This document shows, piece by piece, positions 28,338 to 38,217 of a stretch of 61,558 nucleotides of DNA. This stretch comes from Pseudomonadota bacterium. GTDB taxonomy: Bacteria; Pseudomonadota; Alphaproteobacteria; Rhodospirillales; Magnetospirillaceae. The notes beneath the pieces were generated by a model. It saw nothing but the letters and a program-made list of their open reading frames with translations, was not told where the DNA came from and did not search any database. The stretch lies in assembly GCA_021848545.1 (NCBI GenBank), contig JAJZUL010000017.1, forward strand, positions 1 through 61,558, given 5' to 3'. Positions within the stretch are counted from its first letter, which is position 1, and every line of letters starts with the position of its first letter. A program made the translations under genes and the position numbers.

Positions 28338-29276
28338 TCATCCCTCATCCTCGCCGGCTTCCCGGTCCCGCCGGGCCAGGGGATGATGGTCGCGCACCAG
28401 CCGCACCCGCTGGGCGTCGAGAACATGGGTATAGATTTCCGTGGTGGCGATGTCGGCATGCCCCAGCATTTGCTGAACGGCGCGCAAATCGGCCCCGTGG
28501 GCCAGCAGATGGCTGGCGAAGGAATGGCGCAGGACGTGGGGCGACAGATGCGACGGGTCCAAGCCCGCCGCCGCCGCCACCCGCTCCAGCAGCTTGGCGA
28601 AGCCGGTACGGGTGAAATGGCCCTCGCGGCTGCGCGACGGAAACAGCCATTTCGTCCGCCGATCGGGGACGCGGACGGCGCCCAGCCGCTCCTTGCGGAC
28701 CTCGATCCAGGCGGCGACGGCGTCGCGGGCCGGCTCGGACAAAGGCACCATCCGTTCCTTGGCGCCTTTGCCGCGCACCACCAGTACCCGGGGTTCGCGG
28801 GCCATGGCCGATAGCGGCAGACCGACCAGTTCCGATACCCTCAATCCCGTGGCGTACAGCAATTCCAGCAAAGCGGTAGCCAGCACGCCCTCGTCCCCCG
28901 GCAAGGCGCGAGCCGCGGCCAGCAGGGCATCGACATCGGCCTCGCTCAGATATTTGGGCAGCGGCCGCCCCAGGCGCGGCGCATCCAGCACCTGGGAGGG
29001 ATCATCGCTCCGCGCCCCTTCGGCGAACAGAAAAGCGAAATACTGGCGCAGACAGGACAGGCGCCGCGCCTGGGTGCGGGCCGCCATGCCCGCCTGCGCC
29101 TGGGAATCGAGATAGGCGCGCAGATCCGGGGTCGCGGCTTTGTCCAGCGCCACCCCCCGCGGGGCGAGAAAACCGGCGCAATCGGCCAGATCGCGACGAT
29201 AGGCATCCAGAGTGTTGCGGGCGGCCGCCCGTTCGGCCGCCATCATTTCGAGGAACTGTTCGGTCCGGGCCGCCAT
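28338..29276 (-). CDS. xerD: Site-specific tyrosine recombinase XerD
   Basis: 312-residue XerC/D-type recombinase. All catalytic residues are seen: Arg146 (ATGLRVSEL), Lys170 (VRGKGAKER), His247 and Arg250 (HVLRHSFASHL), His273 (LGHADIATT), Tyr282 (EIYTHV). The N-terminal SAM-like core-binding domain is intact. It resolves chromosome dimers at dif with XerC. The ATG overlaps the stop of the upstream helical-protein gene (ATGA). Location near aroK-aroB and full length argue for the housekeeping XerD rather than a mobile-element integrase. Confidence 0.9.
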   Translation of the reverse strand: MAARTEQFLEMMAAERAAARNTLDAYRRDLADCAGFLAPRGVALDKAATPDLRAYLDSQAQAGMAARTQARRLSCLRQYFAFLFAEGARSDDPSQVLDAPRLGRPLPKYLSEADVDALLAAARALPGDEGVLATALLELLYATGLRVSELVGLPLSAMAREPRVLVVRGKGAKERMVPLSEPARDAVAAWIEVRKERLGAVRVPDRRTKWLFPSRSREGHFTRTGFAKLLERVAAAAGLDPSHLSPHVLRHSFASHLLAHGADLRAVQQMLGHADIATTEIYTHVLDAQRVRLVRDHHPLARRDREAGEDEG

Positions 29277-30970
29277 CACGACCCAAAGGCCAGAACCGCC
29301 TCGGTGGCCAACATCCTGGCGTCCGTATCCAGACCGATCGTCTTCAATGCGGCCACGACCCGCGACAGGGTCAGCGGATCGGCCCGATCGAGCCGCGGGT
29401 CGGAAAAACTGGCCAAGGACGCCAGCACCACGCCGCCGACGCTGCCGCGACGCGTCTCCAGCCGCAGCAATTCCGCCGTCGCCGGCATGATCCTGGTTGG
29501 CTGCGGCTTGTCGCGCAAAGCGGCCAGGGCGGAATCGGGCACGGGCTGTCCCAGGGCCGACAACAGGCCGAGAACCAGCACCGCCTGACGCGGCTTGGCG
29601 CCCGCCGCCCGCCAATCCGCGTAGGACTTGGCGGTTTCCGCCAGGGTCGGCGCGGTGCCGCTCATGGCCCAGATGCGGGCCAACGGCCAGACCTTGGCCA
29701 ACGCCGCCGGATCGTTCCGAATCAGCGCCATCCAGCCGGCGGCGGCCTTGACCCGCCCGGCCGCCAGCAGCACCGTGATGGCGACGGGCGCCCGGGCGGC
29801 CAAATGGGGATCGGGCGTCAGCGCGGTCACCAGCGGCGCCAACACGCGACAAACCGCATCCGTGCGCCCGCGCGCCGCCGCCTGATCCAAAGCCTTGGCG
29901 ATCAGATCAAGCTGCCGGCCGGGATCCTTCGCCGCCATCGCCGCCCGGACCAAACCCGCCAATGCCGCCGGGCCGCCTTTCGCGGGATGCTTGGCCGCCG
30001 CGCTTATCGCCGCCCGATAGGCGGCACCGTCGATCACGCCCTGGGCCGCCGCCCGCTCGGCCGCCACCAGCCGGCGGGCCGGCGGCAACGCGTCGCTGGT
30101 CGCCAACATGGCCAGCACCGGCGGCGGCGCCGTCTCCTCGGTGCGGAAGGGAAAGGTCAATTTGGCGGCCCGAACCGCCAGGGCGGCGCCCAGTGTCCGC
30201 ACCGGGCCCAGACGCGTCCGGCCCAAAGGCAGGCCCGAGACCACTTCGGCGGCATGGATGAAGGCGGTGTCGCGCGGCTTGGCGTGGCGCAGCAGGTCGA
30301 GGCCGAGATTGGCCTTGAGATGCTCCCCGGCCCGGAATTGGCACAAGACGCGCGTTTCCGCGCCTTCGACGCCGCCGGTTCCCTCGGGCAGGAGGGGCAT
30401 CAGCCGACAGGCTTGGCCGGTATGGCCGGACAGCATCAGAGCCGTGATTTCGGTCCGCACCAAATCGTTGTCGGTGGCCCCCGCCGGCGCCAGGGCCGCC
30501 AGGGCGGCGGCGCCGTCATCGTCGCCCAGCGCCAGCAGCGCGCCCACCCGCAAAGCCAGAAACGACGGTTTGGCACCGGCGCCGTCGCCGGCCGGTCCCC
30601 GCCCGGCGCTTTTCAACAGGCGCCAGGCCAGCCGCCGCAAGGTGGGCGAGTCCAGATCCATGGGCAAGGCCGGCAGCAGGGCGCGGACCGTCGCCGCCGA
30701 CACGCCGCGCCACAGGGTTTTCGGCAATCCTCCGCTTTTGGCGTCCAACAGGCCCACCGCTTCGGCGGGCGGCGGCGACAAGGTCGCCTGGCCGACGGTG
30801 ACGCGGCGCATATCCTTCGCCGCCGGAGGGGGAGGCGGCGCCGCCGGTCCCAAGGGAATGGGCTGCCCGGCATGGGCGATCCCGGCATGGGCGGCCATCA
30901 CCGTCAAAATCGCCAGAACGGAAGCGGCGGGACGGAGGCGGAAACGACGGTCAGTTCGGGAAACGGGCAT
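29276..30970 (-). CDS. Large periplasmic helical-repeat protein, unknown function
   Basis: 564 residues with a Sec signal peptide ending near AGIAHAG (about residue 34), a short Pro-rich linker, then an almost entirely alpha-helical, Ala/Leu-rich body that looks like a solenoid of TPR-like helices, without a motif I can name. It is coupled on both sides: it overlaps the upstream 46-residue membrane-protein gene by 20 nt and xerD by four. I believe related genes occur at this place in other Rhodospirillales. It may be a periplasmic scaffold or a wall-associated partner. Confidence 0.65.
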   Translation of the reverse strand: MPVSRTDRRFRLRPAASVLAILTVMAAHAGIAHAGQPIPLGPAAPPPPPAAKDMRRVTVGQATLSPPPAEAVGLLDAKSGGLPKTLWRGVSAATVRALLPALPMDLDSPTLRRLAWRLLKSAGRGPAGDGAGAKPSFLALRVGALLALGDDDGAAALAALAPAGATDNDLVRTEITALMLSGHTGQACRLMPLLPEGTGGVEGAETRVLCQFRAGEHLKANLGLDLLRHAKPRDTAFIHAAEVVSGLPLGRTRLGPVRTLGAALAVRAAKLTFPFRTEETAPPPVLAMLATSDALPPARRLVAAERAAAQGVIDGAAYRAAISAAAKHPAKGGPAALAGLVRAAMAAKDPGRQLDLIAKALDQAAARGRTDAVCRVLAPLVTALTPDPHLAARAPVAITVLLAAGRVKAAAGWMALIRNDPAALAKVWPLARIWAMSGTAPTLAETAKSYADWRAAGAKPRQAVLVLGLLSALGQPVPDSALAALRDKPQPTRIMPATAELLRLETRRGSVGGVVLASLASFSDPRLDRADPLTLSRVVAALKTIGLDTDARMLATEAVLAFGS

Positions 30971-31091
30971 CCGGTAAAACCTTCACGATCTTGGCCGAGG
31001 GCGGCGGTATGGTGAAGGTGGCAAGATAGACCCCTCCCCCGGCGATGAGTATCAGCACCAGGACGACCAGCATTCCGATAAGCTTGCTCAT
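30951..31091 (-). CDS. 46-residue single-pass membrane protein
   Basis: MSKLIGMLVVLVLILIAGGG... forms one membrane segment (about residues 5-25), followed by a short tail TIPPPSAKIVKVLPDARFPN. A purine-rich site (AAGAAGAGAA) precedes the ATG. It overlaps the next gene by 20 nt, supporting joint translation. Its tail is Pro-rich and would be periplasmic if the N-terminus is inside. It may anchor or assist the following periplasmic protein; function unknown. Confidence 0.6.
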   Translation of the reverse strand: MSKLIGMLVVLVLILIAGGGVYLATFTIPPPSAKIVKVLPDARFPN

Positions 31092-31335
31092 GGGTTCTCT
31101 TCTTGCAACGACCGTCTGGACAGGCGCAAACCGGGACGGATAATAACCCGGTCCCGACACGGGCGCGAGACAGCGCGAAACAGGTGGGTGTCGCCCCCCG
31201 CCATCGCGGCGTCGCTTGTTCTTAACCGTCACGACGTCGCCTAATCCATAAAGAATGCTAGGAACCGACCATGGCGAATGTGAGGCAGCTTAACGGGGTC
31301 CCCCACGCCGTTCAACGGTGGGAACCGGAGGCGGC

Positions 31336-31911
31336 ATGAGCGATCACACCTCCCGGCCGCCCTTTCATCTCGACCGGCCACTGGTGCTGGTGGGATTGAT
31401 GGGTGCCGGCAAATCCTGCGTCGGCCGCCGTCTGGCGGCGCGGCTGGATGTGCCGTTTCACGACAGCGACGCCGAATTCGAGGCGGCCGCCGGCTGCTCC
31501 ATCAGCGATTATTTCGCCGCCCATGGCGAAGCCGGTTTCCGCATCGGCGAGCGCCGGGTGATCGCTCGCCTGCTGGAAGATCCGCCGTCGATCCTGGCTA
31601 CCGGCGGCGGCGCCTTTTGCGACGACGACACCAGACGGCGCATCAAGGAAAGCGCCATATCGGTGTGGCTGCGCGCCGATCTCGACCTTCTGGTCAAGCG
31701 CACCGCCGGACGCGACCACCGGCCGCTTCTGCGCGAAGGCGATCCCCGCGAAACCCTGGCCCGGCTGATGGAGGTGCGCCATCCCTTCTATGCCAAGGCC
31801 GATCTGGTGGTAGACACGCAGGATTCCCCGCCGGAAACCACCGTCACCGCGGTGTTGAACGCCGTCGCCGACCTGTATGAGAGTCGAAAAGGAAGCGATC
31901 ATGGCGTTTGA
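31336..31911 (+). CDS. aroK: Shikimate kinase
   Basis: 191-residue kinase that phosphorylates shikimate with ATP in the chorismate pathway. Walker A GLMGAGKS (residues 20-27), the shikimate-binding DSD (43-45), GGGAF and the lid RPLLREGD are present. GGAGG lies four bases before the ATG at 31336; a GTG 18 nt upstream is less likely. It overlaps aroB by 11 nt, so both are co-translated. Confidence 0.95.
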   Translation: MSDHTSRPPFHLDRPLVLVGLMGAGKSCVGRRLAARLDVPFHDSDAEFEAAAGCSISDYFAAHGEAGFRIGERRVIARLLEDPPSILATGGGAFCDDDTRRRIKESAISVWLRADLDLLVKRTAGRDHRPLLREGDPRETLARLMEVRHPFYAKADLVVDTQDSPPETTVTAVLNAVADLYESRKGSDHGV

Positions 31912-33016
31912 GGATTTGACCCTCGATCTGGGCCCGCGCAGCTACACCATTCGCATCGGTTCCGATCTGATCGACGGCGCCGGCGCCATGATGGCGCCGG
32001 TGATGACCGGGAAGCGCGCCTTCATCATCACCGACGACCATGTGGCGCCGCTCTATCTCGGCCGTTTGGCCGCCTCGCTGGACGAAGCCGGCATCGCCCA
32101 CCAGTCGCTGGTCCTGCCGGCCGGCGAGGGAACCAAGGATTTCGCCCATCTGCAACAGGTGCTGGGCGCCATGCTGGATGCGCGCTGCGAACGCTCGACC
32201 ATGGTGGTGGCGCTGGGCGGCGGCGTCATCGGCGATCTGGCGGGCTTCGCCGCCGCCATCTGCCTGCGCGGGCTGGATTTCGTCCAGATTCCCACCACCC
32301 TGCTGGCCCAGGTGGACAGTTCGGTGGGCGGCAAGACCGGCATCAACACGCCCCAAGGCAAGAATCTGGTGGGCGCCTTCCATCAGCCGCGCCTGGTTCT
32401 GGCCGACATCGCCGTCCTCGACACCCTGGAACCCCGCCAGGTGCTGGCCGGCTACGCCGAAATCGTCAAATACGGCTGCATCGACGATCCCGATTTCTTC
32501 GTCTGGCTGGAGGAAAACGGCGTTCGGCTGGCGGCGGGCGACGGAAAAGCCCGCGCCCATGCCGTGGCCACCAGCTGCCGGGCCAAGGCCCGCATCGTCG
32601 CCGCCGACGAACGCGAAGGCGGCGTCCGCGCCCTGCTCAATCTCGGCCATACCTTCGGCCATGCCCTGGAAGCGGAAACCGGCTTTTCCGACGAAATTCT
32701 CCATGGCGAGGCGGTCGCCATCGGCATGGTCATGGCCTTCGGCCTTTCGGCGCGCCTGGGCCTGTGCCCGCCCGCCGACGCGGCCCGGCTGATCCGCCAC
32801 ATGGAAAATGTGGGATTGCCCACCCGGCTGCCCGGCAACCGGCGCTGGGACGCCGGGCGCCTGCTCCACCACATGGCCGGCGACAAGAAGGTCAAGGACG
32901 GCAAGGTCACCTTCGTCCTGACCCGCGGCATCGGCCGAAGCTTTCTCACCCGCGATGTTCCCGCCGCGGCGCTGAGCGATTTCCTGACCGATTTCATCCG
33001 GGAGAACACGGGATAA
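31901..33016 (+). CDS. aroB: 3-dehydroquinate synthase
   Basis: 371-residue NAD- and metal-dependent enzyme converting DAHP to 3-dehydroquinate. The NAD-binding GGGVIGDLAGF, PTTLLAQVDSSVGGKTG and metal-binding LNLGHTFGHALE motifs are intact. The ATG at 31901 lies inside the end of aroK with AAGGAAG upstream. The aroK-aroB pair supplies the shikimate pathway. Confidence 0.95.
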   Translation: MAFEDLTLDLGPRSYTIRIGSDLIDGAGAMMAPVMTGKRAFIITDDHVAPLYLGRLAASLDEAGIAHQSLVLPAGEGTKDFAHLQQVLGAMLDARCERSTMVVALGGGVIGDLAGFAAAICLRGLDFVQIPTTLLAQVDSSVGGKTGINTPQGKNLVGAFHQPRLVLADIAVLDTLEPRQVLAGYAEIVKYGCIDDPDFFVWLEENGVRLAAGDGKARAHAVATSCRAKARIVAADEREGGVRALLNLGHTFGHALEAETGFSDEILHGEAVAIGMVMAFGLSARLGLCPPADAARLIRHMENVGLPTRLPGNRRWDAGRLLHHMAGDKKVKDGKVTFVLTRGIGRSFLTRDVPAAALSDFLTDFIRENTG

Positions 33017-33021
33017 TAGCC

Positions 33022-34290
33022 ATGGCCCACGCCACGATCCTGTTCGTCGGCGCCATCGCCGCGCTGCTGACGCTGTTGGCGCTGTTCAACGTGGCCGAGA
33101 CCGCGCTGACCGTCGCGTCGAAACCGTTGATGCACACCCTGGAAGCCGAGGGCGACCGCCGCGCCCATTTGGTCAACCGCCTGTATCAGCGCAAGGAACG
33201 GCTGCTGGGCTCGATCCTGCTGGGCAACACCCTGGTCAATATTCTGGCCACGTCGCTGGCGACCATGGTGGCCATCAATTGGGCCGGCGAGGCCGGCATC
33301 GCCTACGCCACGGCGATCATGACGGTGGTGGTGCTGATCTTCGCCGAGATCATGCCCAAGACCTTCGCCATCCGCCACGCCAACAATGTCGCCCGCGCCA
33401 TCGCGCCGGTCATGGGCCCAATGGTGGCGGTGCTGGGACCGGCCAGCCATGCCGTCAACGTGGTGGTCAACGCCACCTTGCGGCTGCTGGGAGCGTCGGC
33501 GGCGGCCGAAACCGATATCGGTGCCGCCATGGCCGAATTGCGCGGCGCCATCGAAGTCCACGCCTCCCCCGACGAGGTCCGCGAGGAAAAGCGCATGCTG
33601 CGCTCGATTCTCGATCTCGGCGATGTCGAAGTGGCCGAGGTGATGATCCATCGCCGCAACGTCGCCGCCCTGGATGCCGATCTGCCGCCTGCGCAACTGG
33701 TGGCCGACATTCTGGCCAGCCCCTATACCCGCCTGCCTTTGTGGCGCGGCAATACCGACAATGTCATCGGCGTGATCCACGCCAAGGACGTCCTGCGCGC
33801 GCTGCATGCCGAGCACGGCGCCGCCGACGCCCTGGACGTGGCCGGTCTCGCCTCCGACCCCTGGTTCATTCCCGAATCGACCACGCTTCTGGAACAGTTG
33901 CAGGCGTTCCGCCAGCGCCGCGAGCATTTCGCCCTGGTGGTGGATGAATACGGCACCCTGATGGGGGTGGTGACGCTTGAGGATATCCTGGAAGAAATCG
34001 TCGGCCAGATCGACGACGAACACGACGTGCCCCTGCCCGGCACCCGCCAATTGCCGGACGGATCGTTCGTGGTGGCGGGAACGGTGACGCTTCGCGACCT
34101 TAACCGCGAATTCGAATGGAAGCTGCCCGACGACGAGGCGACCACCATCGCCGGCCTGATCCTGCACGAAGCCCGCCAGATCCCCAGCGTCGGCCAAGTG
34201 TTCCTGTTCCACGGATTCCGCTTCGAAATCCTAAGGCGCCATCGCAACCAGATCACCTCGATCCGGGTCACGCCGGATCAGACCGCCTGA
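33022..34290 (+). CDS. CorC/CNNM-family membrane protein with CBS domains
   Basis: 422 residues: DUF21 (CNNM) membrane domain with four hydrophobic segments (residues 1-150; includes IFAEIMPKTFAI), a CBS pair (about 205-325; YTRLPLWRG, FALVVDEYGTLMGVVTLEDILEEIVG), and a C-terminal CorC_HlyC domain. Members are linked to Mg2+/Co2+ efflux or resistance. The DUF21 domain makes it the long, membrane-bound form rather than soluble CorC. It begins six bases after aroB, as is common in Alphaproteobacteria. Its stop abuts the bolA stop. Confidence 0.88.
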   Translation: MAHATILFVGAIAALLTLLALFNVAETALTVASKPLMHTLEAEGDRRAHLVNRLYQRKERLLGSILLGNTLVNILATSLATMVAINWAGEAGIAYATAIMTVVVLIFAEIMPKTFAIRHANNVARAIAPVMGPMVAVLGPASHAVNVVVNATLRLLGASAAAETDIGAAMAELRGAIEVHASPDEVREEKRMLRSILDLGDVEVAEVMIHRRNVAALDADLPPAQLVADILASPYTRLPLWRGNTDNVIGVIHAKDVLRALHAEHGAADALDVAGLASDPWFIPESTTLLEQLQAFRQRREHFALVVDEYGTLMGVVTLEDILEEIVGQIDDEHDVPLPGTRQLPDGSFVVAGTVTLRDLNREFEWKLPDDEATTIAGLILHEARQIPSVGQVFLFHGFRFEILRRHRNQITSIRVTPDQTA

Positions 34291-34566
34291 TCAGGATGCC
34301 GTTTCGTCCGGGGTTTTGGTCGCCAGCGACAAGGCGTGAACCGGACCGGCCAGTTCCTCGGCCAGCAAAGCGTTGACCATGCGGTGGCGCTCGACGCGGG
34401 ATTTGCCGACGAAAGCGGCCGAGACGATCTCCACATGAAAATGGGATTCGCCGTTGCGGTCATGGCCGGCATGGCCGGCATGACGATGGGATTCGTCGGT
34501 CACCGCCAGTCGGGTCGGAGCCAGACCCTGAGTGAGTTTTTGTTCGATGCTGCCCTTGACCGTCAC
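34291..34566 (-). CDS. bolA: BolA-family protein
   Basis: 91-residue BolA/IbaG-fold protein (GSIEQKLTQGL..., GESHFHVEIVSAAFVGKSRVERHRMVNALLAEEL). A His-rich loop (ESHRHAGHAGHD) precedes the helix-turn-helix-like part, as in many alphaproteobacterial BolA proteins, and could take part in [2Fe-2S] binding with a monothiol glutaredoxin. GTG at 34566 is chosen for GGGAG upstream and the normal length. It is tail-to-tail with the CorC-type gene without a gap (TGATCA shared) and divergent from the J-domain gene. Confidence 0.88.
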   Translation of the reverse strand: MTVKGSIEQKLTQGLAPTRLAVTDESHRHAGHAGHDRNGESHFHVEIVSAAFVGKSRVERHRMVNALLAEELAGPVHALSLATKTPDETAS

Positions 34567-34674
34567 GTCGCCATACTCCCAATGTTCCGAGGGGAAAGTG
34601 GGGGCTGGGGTACCCGCCGTCAAGAGTTCCGGTCACCTTGCCAGCGCCAACCTTTGTCCCCATTATGACCGGAC

Positions 34675-35244
34675 ATGAAAGTCTCGCGAAACCACCGGTC
34701 CTGGCGCCTCGACGAGGATAACAAGACGCAACGCCAGTGCGATCATCCCGGCTGCTCCCAGGGAGGGGAATACCGCGCGCCGCGCGCGCGCGACCGCCTG
34801 ACCGACTATTACTGGTTTTGTCTGGATCATGTGCGCGCGTACAACGCCAGCTGGGATTATTACGCGGGGATGAGCGCCGACGACATCGAGCGCGAAACCC
34901 GCAACGCCACCACCTGGCAGCGCCCGACCTGGCCGATGGGCTGCAAGACCGGCCAACGCCGCCATGCCTTCGCGTTCGAGGACCCGCTCGGCGTGTTCGA
35001 GGGGGAGGAGGACGAGGAATCCTCCCGCGCCCGAGCCCAGGCGGCCGCGGACACGCCGGAACGGGCCGCCATGCGCATTCTGGAGTTGGACAACCCGCTG
35101 ACCCTGGTCCGTCTCAAGGCCCGCTACAAGGAGCTGGTCAAGCGCCACCACCCGGACGCCAATGGCGGCGACAAGGCGGCGGAGGAAAAATTCAAGCAAA
35201 TCAGCATCGCCTACACCACATTACTCCAAAGTCTCACCGCCTGA
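34675..35244 (+). CDS. J-domain protein next to cobS
   Basis: 189 residues with a C-terminal J domain (about 135-189), the HPD triad at 159-161 ([10 protein letters not shown]), preceded by an acidic linker and an N-terminal region with four Cys (C22, C27, C49, C90) that could bind zinc. A J protein in this bolA-dnaJ-cobS-cobT order is conserved in Alphaproteobacteria. It probably recruits DnaK to a client, perhaps the CobST AAA+ complex, but this is inference. ATG at 34675; cobS starts 41 nt after its stop. Confidence 0.8.
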   Translation: MKVSRNHRSWRLDEDNKTQRQCDHPGCSQGGEYRAPRARDRLTDYYWFCLDHVRAYNASWDYYAGMSADDIERETRNATTWQRPTWPMGCKTGQRRHAFAFEDPLGVFEGEEDEESSRARAQAAADTPERAAMRILELDNPLTLVRLKARYKELVKRHHPDANGGDKAAEEKFKQISIAYTTLLQSLTA

Positions 35245-35285
35245 CCCGGGCCAACGCCCGGCCGTTTCGTCTCAAGGACCCGATC

Positions 35286-36287
35286 ATGACCGCCAATGCC
35301 TCTTCCCCCGCCGCGCCCTCCCTCGGCCCGGCGCTTCCCGATATCGAAGTCAGCGTCCGCGACGTCTTCGGTCTCGACACCGATATGCGGGTGCCCGCCT
35401 TTTCCCGGGGCGACGAGCATGTGCCCGACATCGATCCGGCTTATCGTTTCGATCGCGATACGACGCTGGCGATTCTGGCCGGTTTCGCCTTCAACCGCCG
35501 GGTCATGGTCCAGGGCTATCACGGCACCGGCAAATCCACCCATATCGAACAGGTCGCGGCCCGGCTCAATTGGCCGTGCATCCGCGTCAATCTGGACAGC
35601 CATGTCAGCCGGATCGATCTGATCGGCAAGGACGCCATCGTGCTGAAGGACGGCCAGCAGATCACCGAATTCCGCGAAGGCATCCTGCCCTGGGCCTTGC
35701 AGCATGCCTGCGCGCTGGTGTTCGACGAATACGATGCCGGCCGCCCCGACGTGATGTTCGTCATCCAGCGGGTGCTGGAGGTGGAGGGCCGGCTTACCCT
35801 GCTGGACCAGAACCGGGTCATCCGGCCGCATCCGGCCTTTCGCCTGTTCGCCACCGCCAACACGGTCGGGCTGGGCGACACCACCGGCCTGTATCACGGC
35901 ACCCAGCAGATCAATCAGGGCCAGATGGACCGCTGGAACATCGTCGCCACCCTGAATTACCTGGAGCACGATTCGGAAGTGAACATCGTGGCGGCCAAAT
36001 TGCCGCAATGGGACAACGAGGCGGATCGCAAGATCGTCGGCCAGATGGTGTCCCTGGCCGATCTCAGCCGCCAGGGCTTCATGAACGGCGACATTTCGAC
36101 GGTGATGAGTCCGCGCACGGTGATCACCTGGGCGGAAAACGCCAAGATTTTCGGCGACGTCGCCTTCGCCTTCCGCCTCACCTTCCTCAACAAATGCGAC
36201 GAGGTCGAACGCCCGGTGATCGCCGAATATTACCAGCGCTGCTTCGGCGTCGATCTTCCCGAAAGCCCGGCGCGGGTGGTGATGTGA
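35286..36287 (+). CDS. cobS: Cobaltochelatase subunit CobS
   Basis: 333-residue AAA+ ATPase of the MoxR clade, the motor of aerobic cobaltochelatase (CobNST), which inserts cobalt into hydrogenobyrinic acid a,c-diamide. The N-terminal CobS-specific region is followed by Walker [10 protein letters not shown] (77-85), Walker [10 protein letters not shown] (near 140) and sensor [17 protein letters not shown] lies before the ATG. It is followed after one base by cobT. CobN is not in the window. Confidence 0.95.
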   Translation: MTANASSPAAPSLGPALPDIEVSVRDVFGLDTDMRVPAFSRGDEHVPDIDPAYRFDRDTTLAILAGFAFNRRVMVQGYHGTGKSTHIEQVAARLNWPCIRVNLDSHVSRIDLIGKDAIVLKDGQQITEFREGILPWALQHACALVFDEYDAGRPDVMFVIQRVLEVEGRLTLLDQNRVIRPHPAFRLFATANTVGLGDTTGLYHGTQQINQGQMDRWNIVATLNYLEHDSEVNIVAAKLPQWDNEADRKIVGQMVSLADLSRQGFMNGDISTVMSPRTVITWAENAKIFGDVAFAFRLTFLNKCDEVERPVIAEYYQRCFGVDLPESPARVVM

Positions 36288-36288
36288 G

Positions 36289-38208
36289 ATGGCGGGCAAT
36301 GGCGGAGACGCCGCCGCTTCCTTCGGTCACGCGGCCGACGAAAGCCAGGCCGACATCCTGAAACGGGCCACCGCCTCCACCTTGCGGGCCATCGCCGGCC
36401 AGGCGGATGTGGAAGTGGGATTCTCGGTGGGCGCGTCGGTGCACGGCAAGGGCGTGCGCCTGCCCATGCCCCAGCGGGAAATGACCCAAGAGGATCTGGT
36501 GCGCCTGCGCGGCACCGCCGACGCGGTGGCGTTGCGCCTGCGCTATCACGACGACCGCGCTCACGAAGGACGCCAGCCCTCGGACCCCGAGGCGCGCCGG
36601 GTCTACGACGCGGTCGAGCAGGCCCGCATCGAAGCGTTGGGCTCCCGTCACATGGCCGGGGTGGCCGCCAATATCGGCGCAGTCCTGGAACAACGCTGCC
36701 GGGCCGAAGGGCTGGACACCGCCGTGATGCGCGAAGAGGTGCCGCTGCCGGAAGTCATGCGGCTGATCGCGCGCGAAGTGTTCACCGGCTCGCCCCCGCC
36801 CGAAAGCGCGCGGTCCGCGGTCGATTTGTGGCGGGCCGATATCGAGGAACGGTGCGGCGACACCCTGTCGCGGCTCAACCTTTTGCTGGGCGACGAGGTC
36901 AATTTCGCCCGGTCCTTACGCGCATTGCTCACCGACCTGGGCCTGACCGCGGCCAACGAGCTGGACAATTCCGACAAGGAGGAAAAAGCCGACGAGGATG
37001 GCGAAGAGGGCGAACAATCGGCGCCGACCGGCGAGGGCCGCGAGCGCGCCGCCCAGGGCCAGAAACGGGAAGGCGAATCCGAGCGCGACGAGCGGGCGAA
37101 GCCGGCGCCGGGCAGTTCCGAGGCCCAGTCCGCGGGCGAAGGCGGCGACGTCGGCAAACAGATGGGTGGAGTGGGCAGCGGTTCCGATGAGCCGGGCGGC
37201 CCGTCGCAGCGCCAGCCGATCCCGCCGCGCAATCAGGCCGTCGACCAGTCCTACCGCCCCTATACCACCGAATTCGACCAGATCCTGCCGGCCGAGGCCC
37301 TGTGCGACGGCGAGGAGCTGGGCCGGTTGCGCGGCCAGCTCGACCAGCAATTGTCCCATCTCGAAGGCGTGGTGGCGCGTCTGGCCAATCGCCTGCAACG
37401 CAAGCTGATGGCCCAGCAGACCCGCGATTGGGATTTCGACCTGGAAGAGGGCATGCTCGACACCAGCCGGCTGGCCCGGATCGTCGCCAATCCCACCCAT
37501 TCGCTGTCCTTCAAGATCGAAAAGGAAACCGATTTTCGCGACACGGTGGTCACGCTGCTGATCGACAATTCGGGATCGATGCGCGGGCGCCCCATCTCGG
37601 TGGCGGCGATGAGCGCCGACATCCTGGCCCGCACCCTGGAACGGTGCGGGGTCAAGGTCGAGGTTCTGGGTTTCACCACCCGCGCCTGGAAGGGCGGCGC
37701 ATCGCGCGACAAGTGGCTGGCCGACGGCAAACCGCTCCGGCCCGGCCGCCTCAACGATCTGCGCCACATCATCTACAAATCCGCCGACACCCCCTGGCGG
37801 CGGGCGCGGCGCAATCTGGGATTGATGCTGCGCGAGGGCATCCTTAAGGAGAATATCGACGGCGAGGCCCTGCTGTGGGCCCACGAACGGCTGATCGCCA
37901 GAACCGAACAGCGGCGCATCCTGATGGTTATTTCCGACGGGGCGCCGGTGGACGATTCGACCCTGTCGGCCAATCCCGGCAATACGTTGGAAAAGCATCT
38001 GCGCGAAGTCATCGCCTGGATCGAGACCCGTTCGCCGGTGGAATTGATCGCCATCGGCATCGGTCACGACGTCACCCGCTATTACCGCCGCGCCGTCACC
38101 ATCATGGATGCCGAGGATCTGGGCGGCACCATGTTGCAGCAGCTGACCGCCCTGTTCGACGAACAGGATGGCTCGCGCCCGGCCCGCGGCCGGCGGGCTT
38201 CCGCCTGA
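36289..38208 (+). CDS. cobT: Cobaltochelatase subunit CobT
   Basis: 639-residue partner of CobS. An N-terminal CobT domain (1-215) is joined by an acidic, low-complexity linker (about 220-330) to a C-terminal VWA domain whose MIDAS motif [10 protein letters not shown] lies near residue 425. CobS and CobT form a chaperone-like ring that energises CobN in aerobic B12 synthesis. The ATG starts one base after the cobS stop. A MoxR-ATPase plus VWA pair can also mean other systems, but the CobT-specific domains settle it. Confidence 0.94.
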   Translation: MAGNGGDAAASFGHAADESQADILKRATASTLRAIAGQADVEVGFSVGASVHGKGVRLPMPQREMTQEDLVRLRGTADAVALRLRYHDDRAHEGRQPSDPEARRVYDAVEQARIEALGSRHMAGVAANIGAVLEQRCRAEGLDTAVMREEVPLPEVMRLIAREVFTGSPPPESARSAVDLWRADIEERCGDTLSRLNLLLGDEVNFARSLRALLTDLGLTAANELDNSDKEEKADEDGEEGEQSAPTGEGRERAAQGQKREGESERDERAKPAPGSSEAQSAGEGGDVGKQMGGVGSGSDEPGGPSQRQPIPPRNQAVDQSYRPYTTEFDQILPAEALCDGEELGRLRGQLDQQLSHLEGVVARLANRLQRKLMAQQTRDWDFDLEEGMLDTSRLARIVANPTHSLSFKIEKETDFRDTVVTLLIDNSGSMRGRPISVAAMSADILARTLERCGVKVEVLGFTTRAWKGGASRDKWLADGKPLRPGRLNDLRHIIYKSADTPWRRARRNLGLMLREGILKENIDGEALLWAHERLIARTEQRRILMVISDGAPVDDSTLSANPGNTLEKHLREVIAWIETRSPVELIAIGIGHDVTRYYRRAVTIMDAEDLGGTMLQQLTALFDEQDGSRPARGRRASA

Positions 38209-38217
38209 CCGGCGGTC

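Noticed and set aside
28338-29276. Tyrosine recombinase as integrase of a mobile element
   Set aside because: Full-length XerD in a core neighbourhood; no attachment-site repeats, no cargo, no tRNA next to it.
35286-38208. MoxR-type ATPase plus VWA protein as a new defence or assembly system
   Set aside because: The N-terminal domains and order identify CobS and CobT of aerobic cobaltochelatase.
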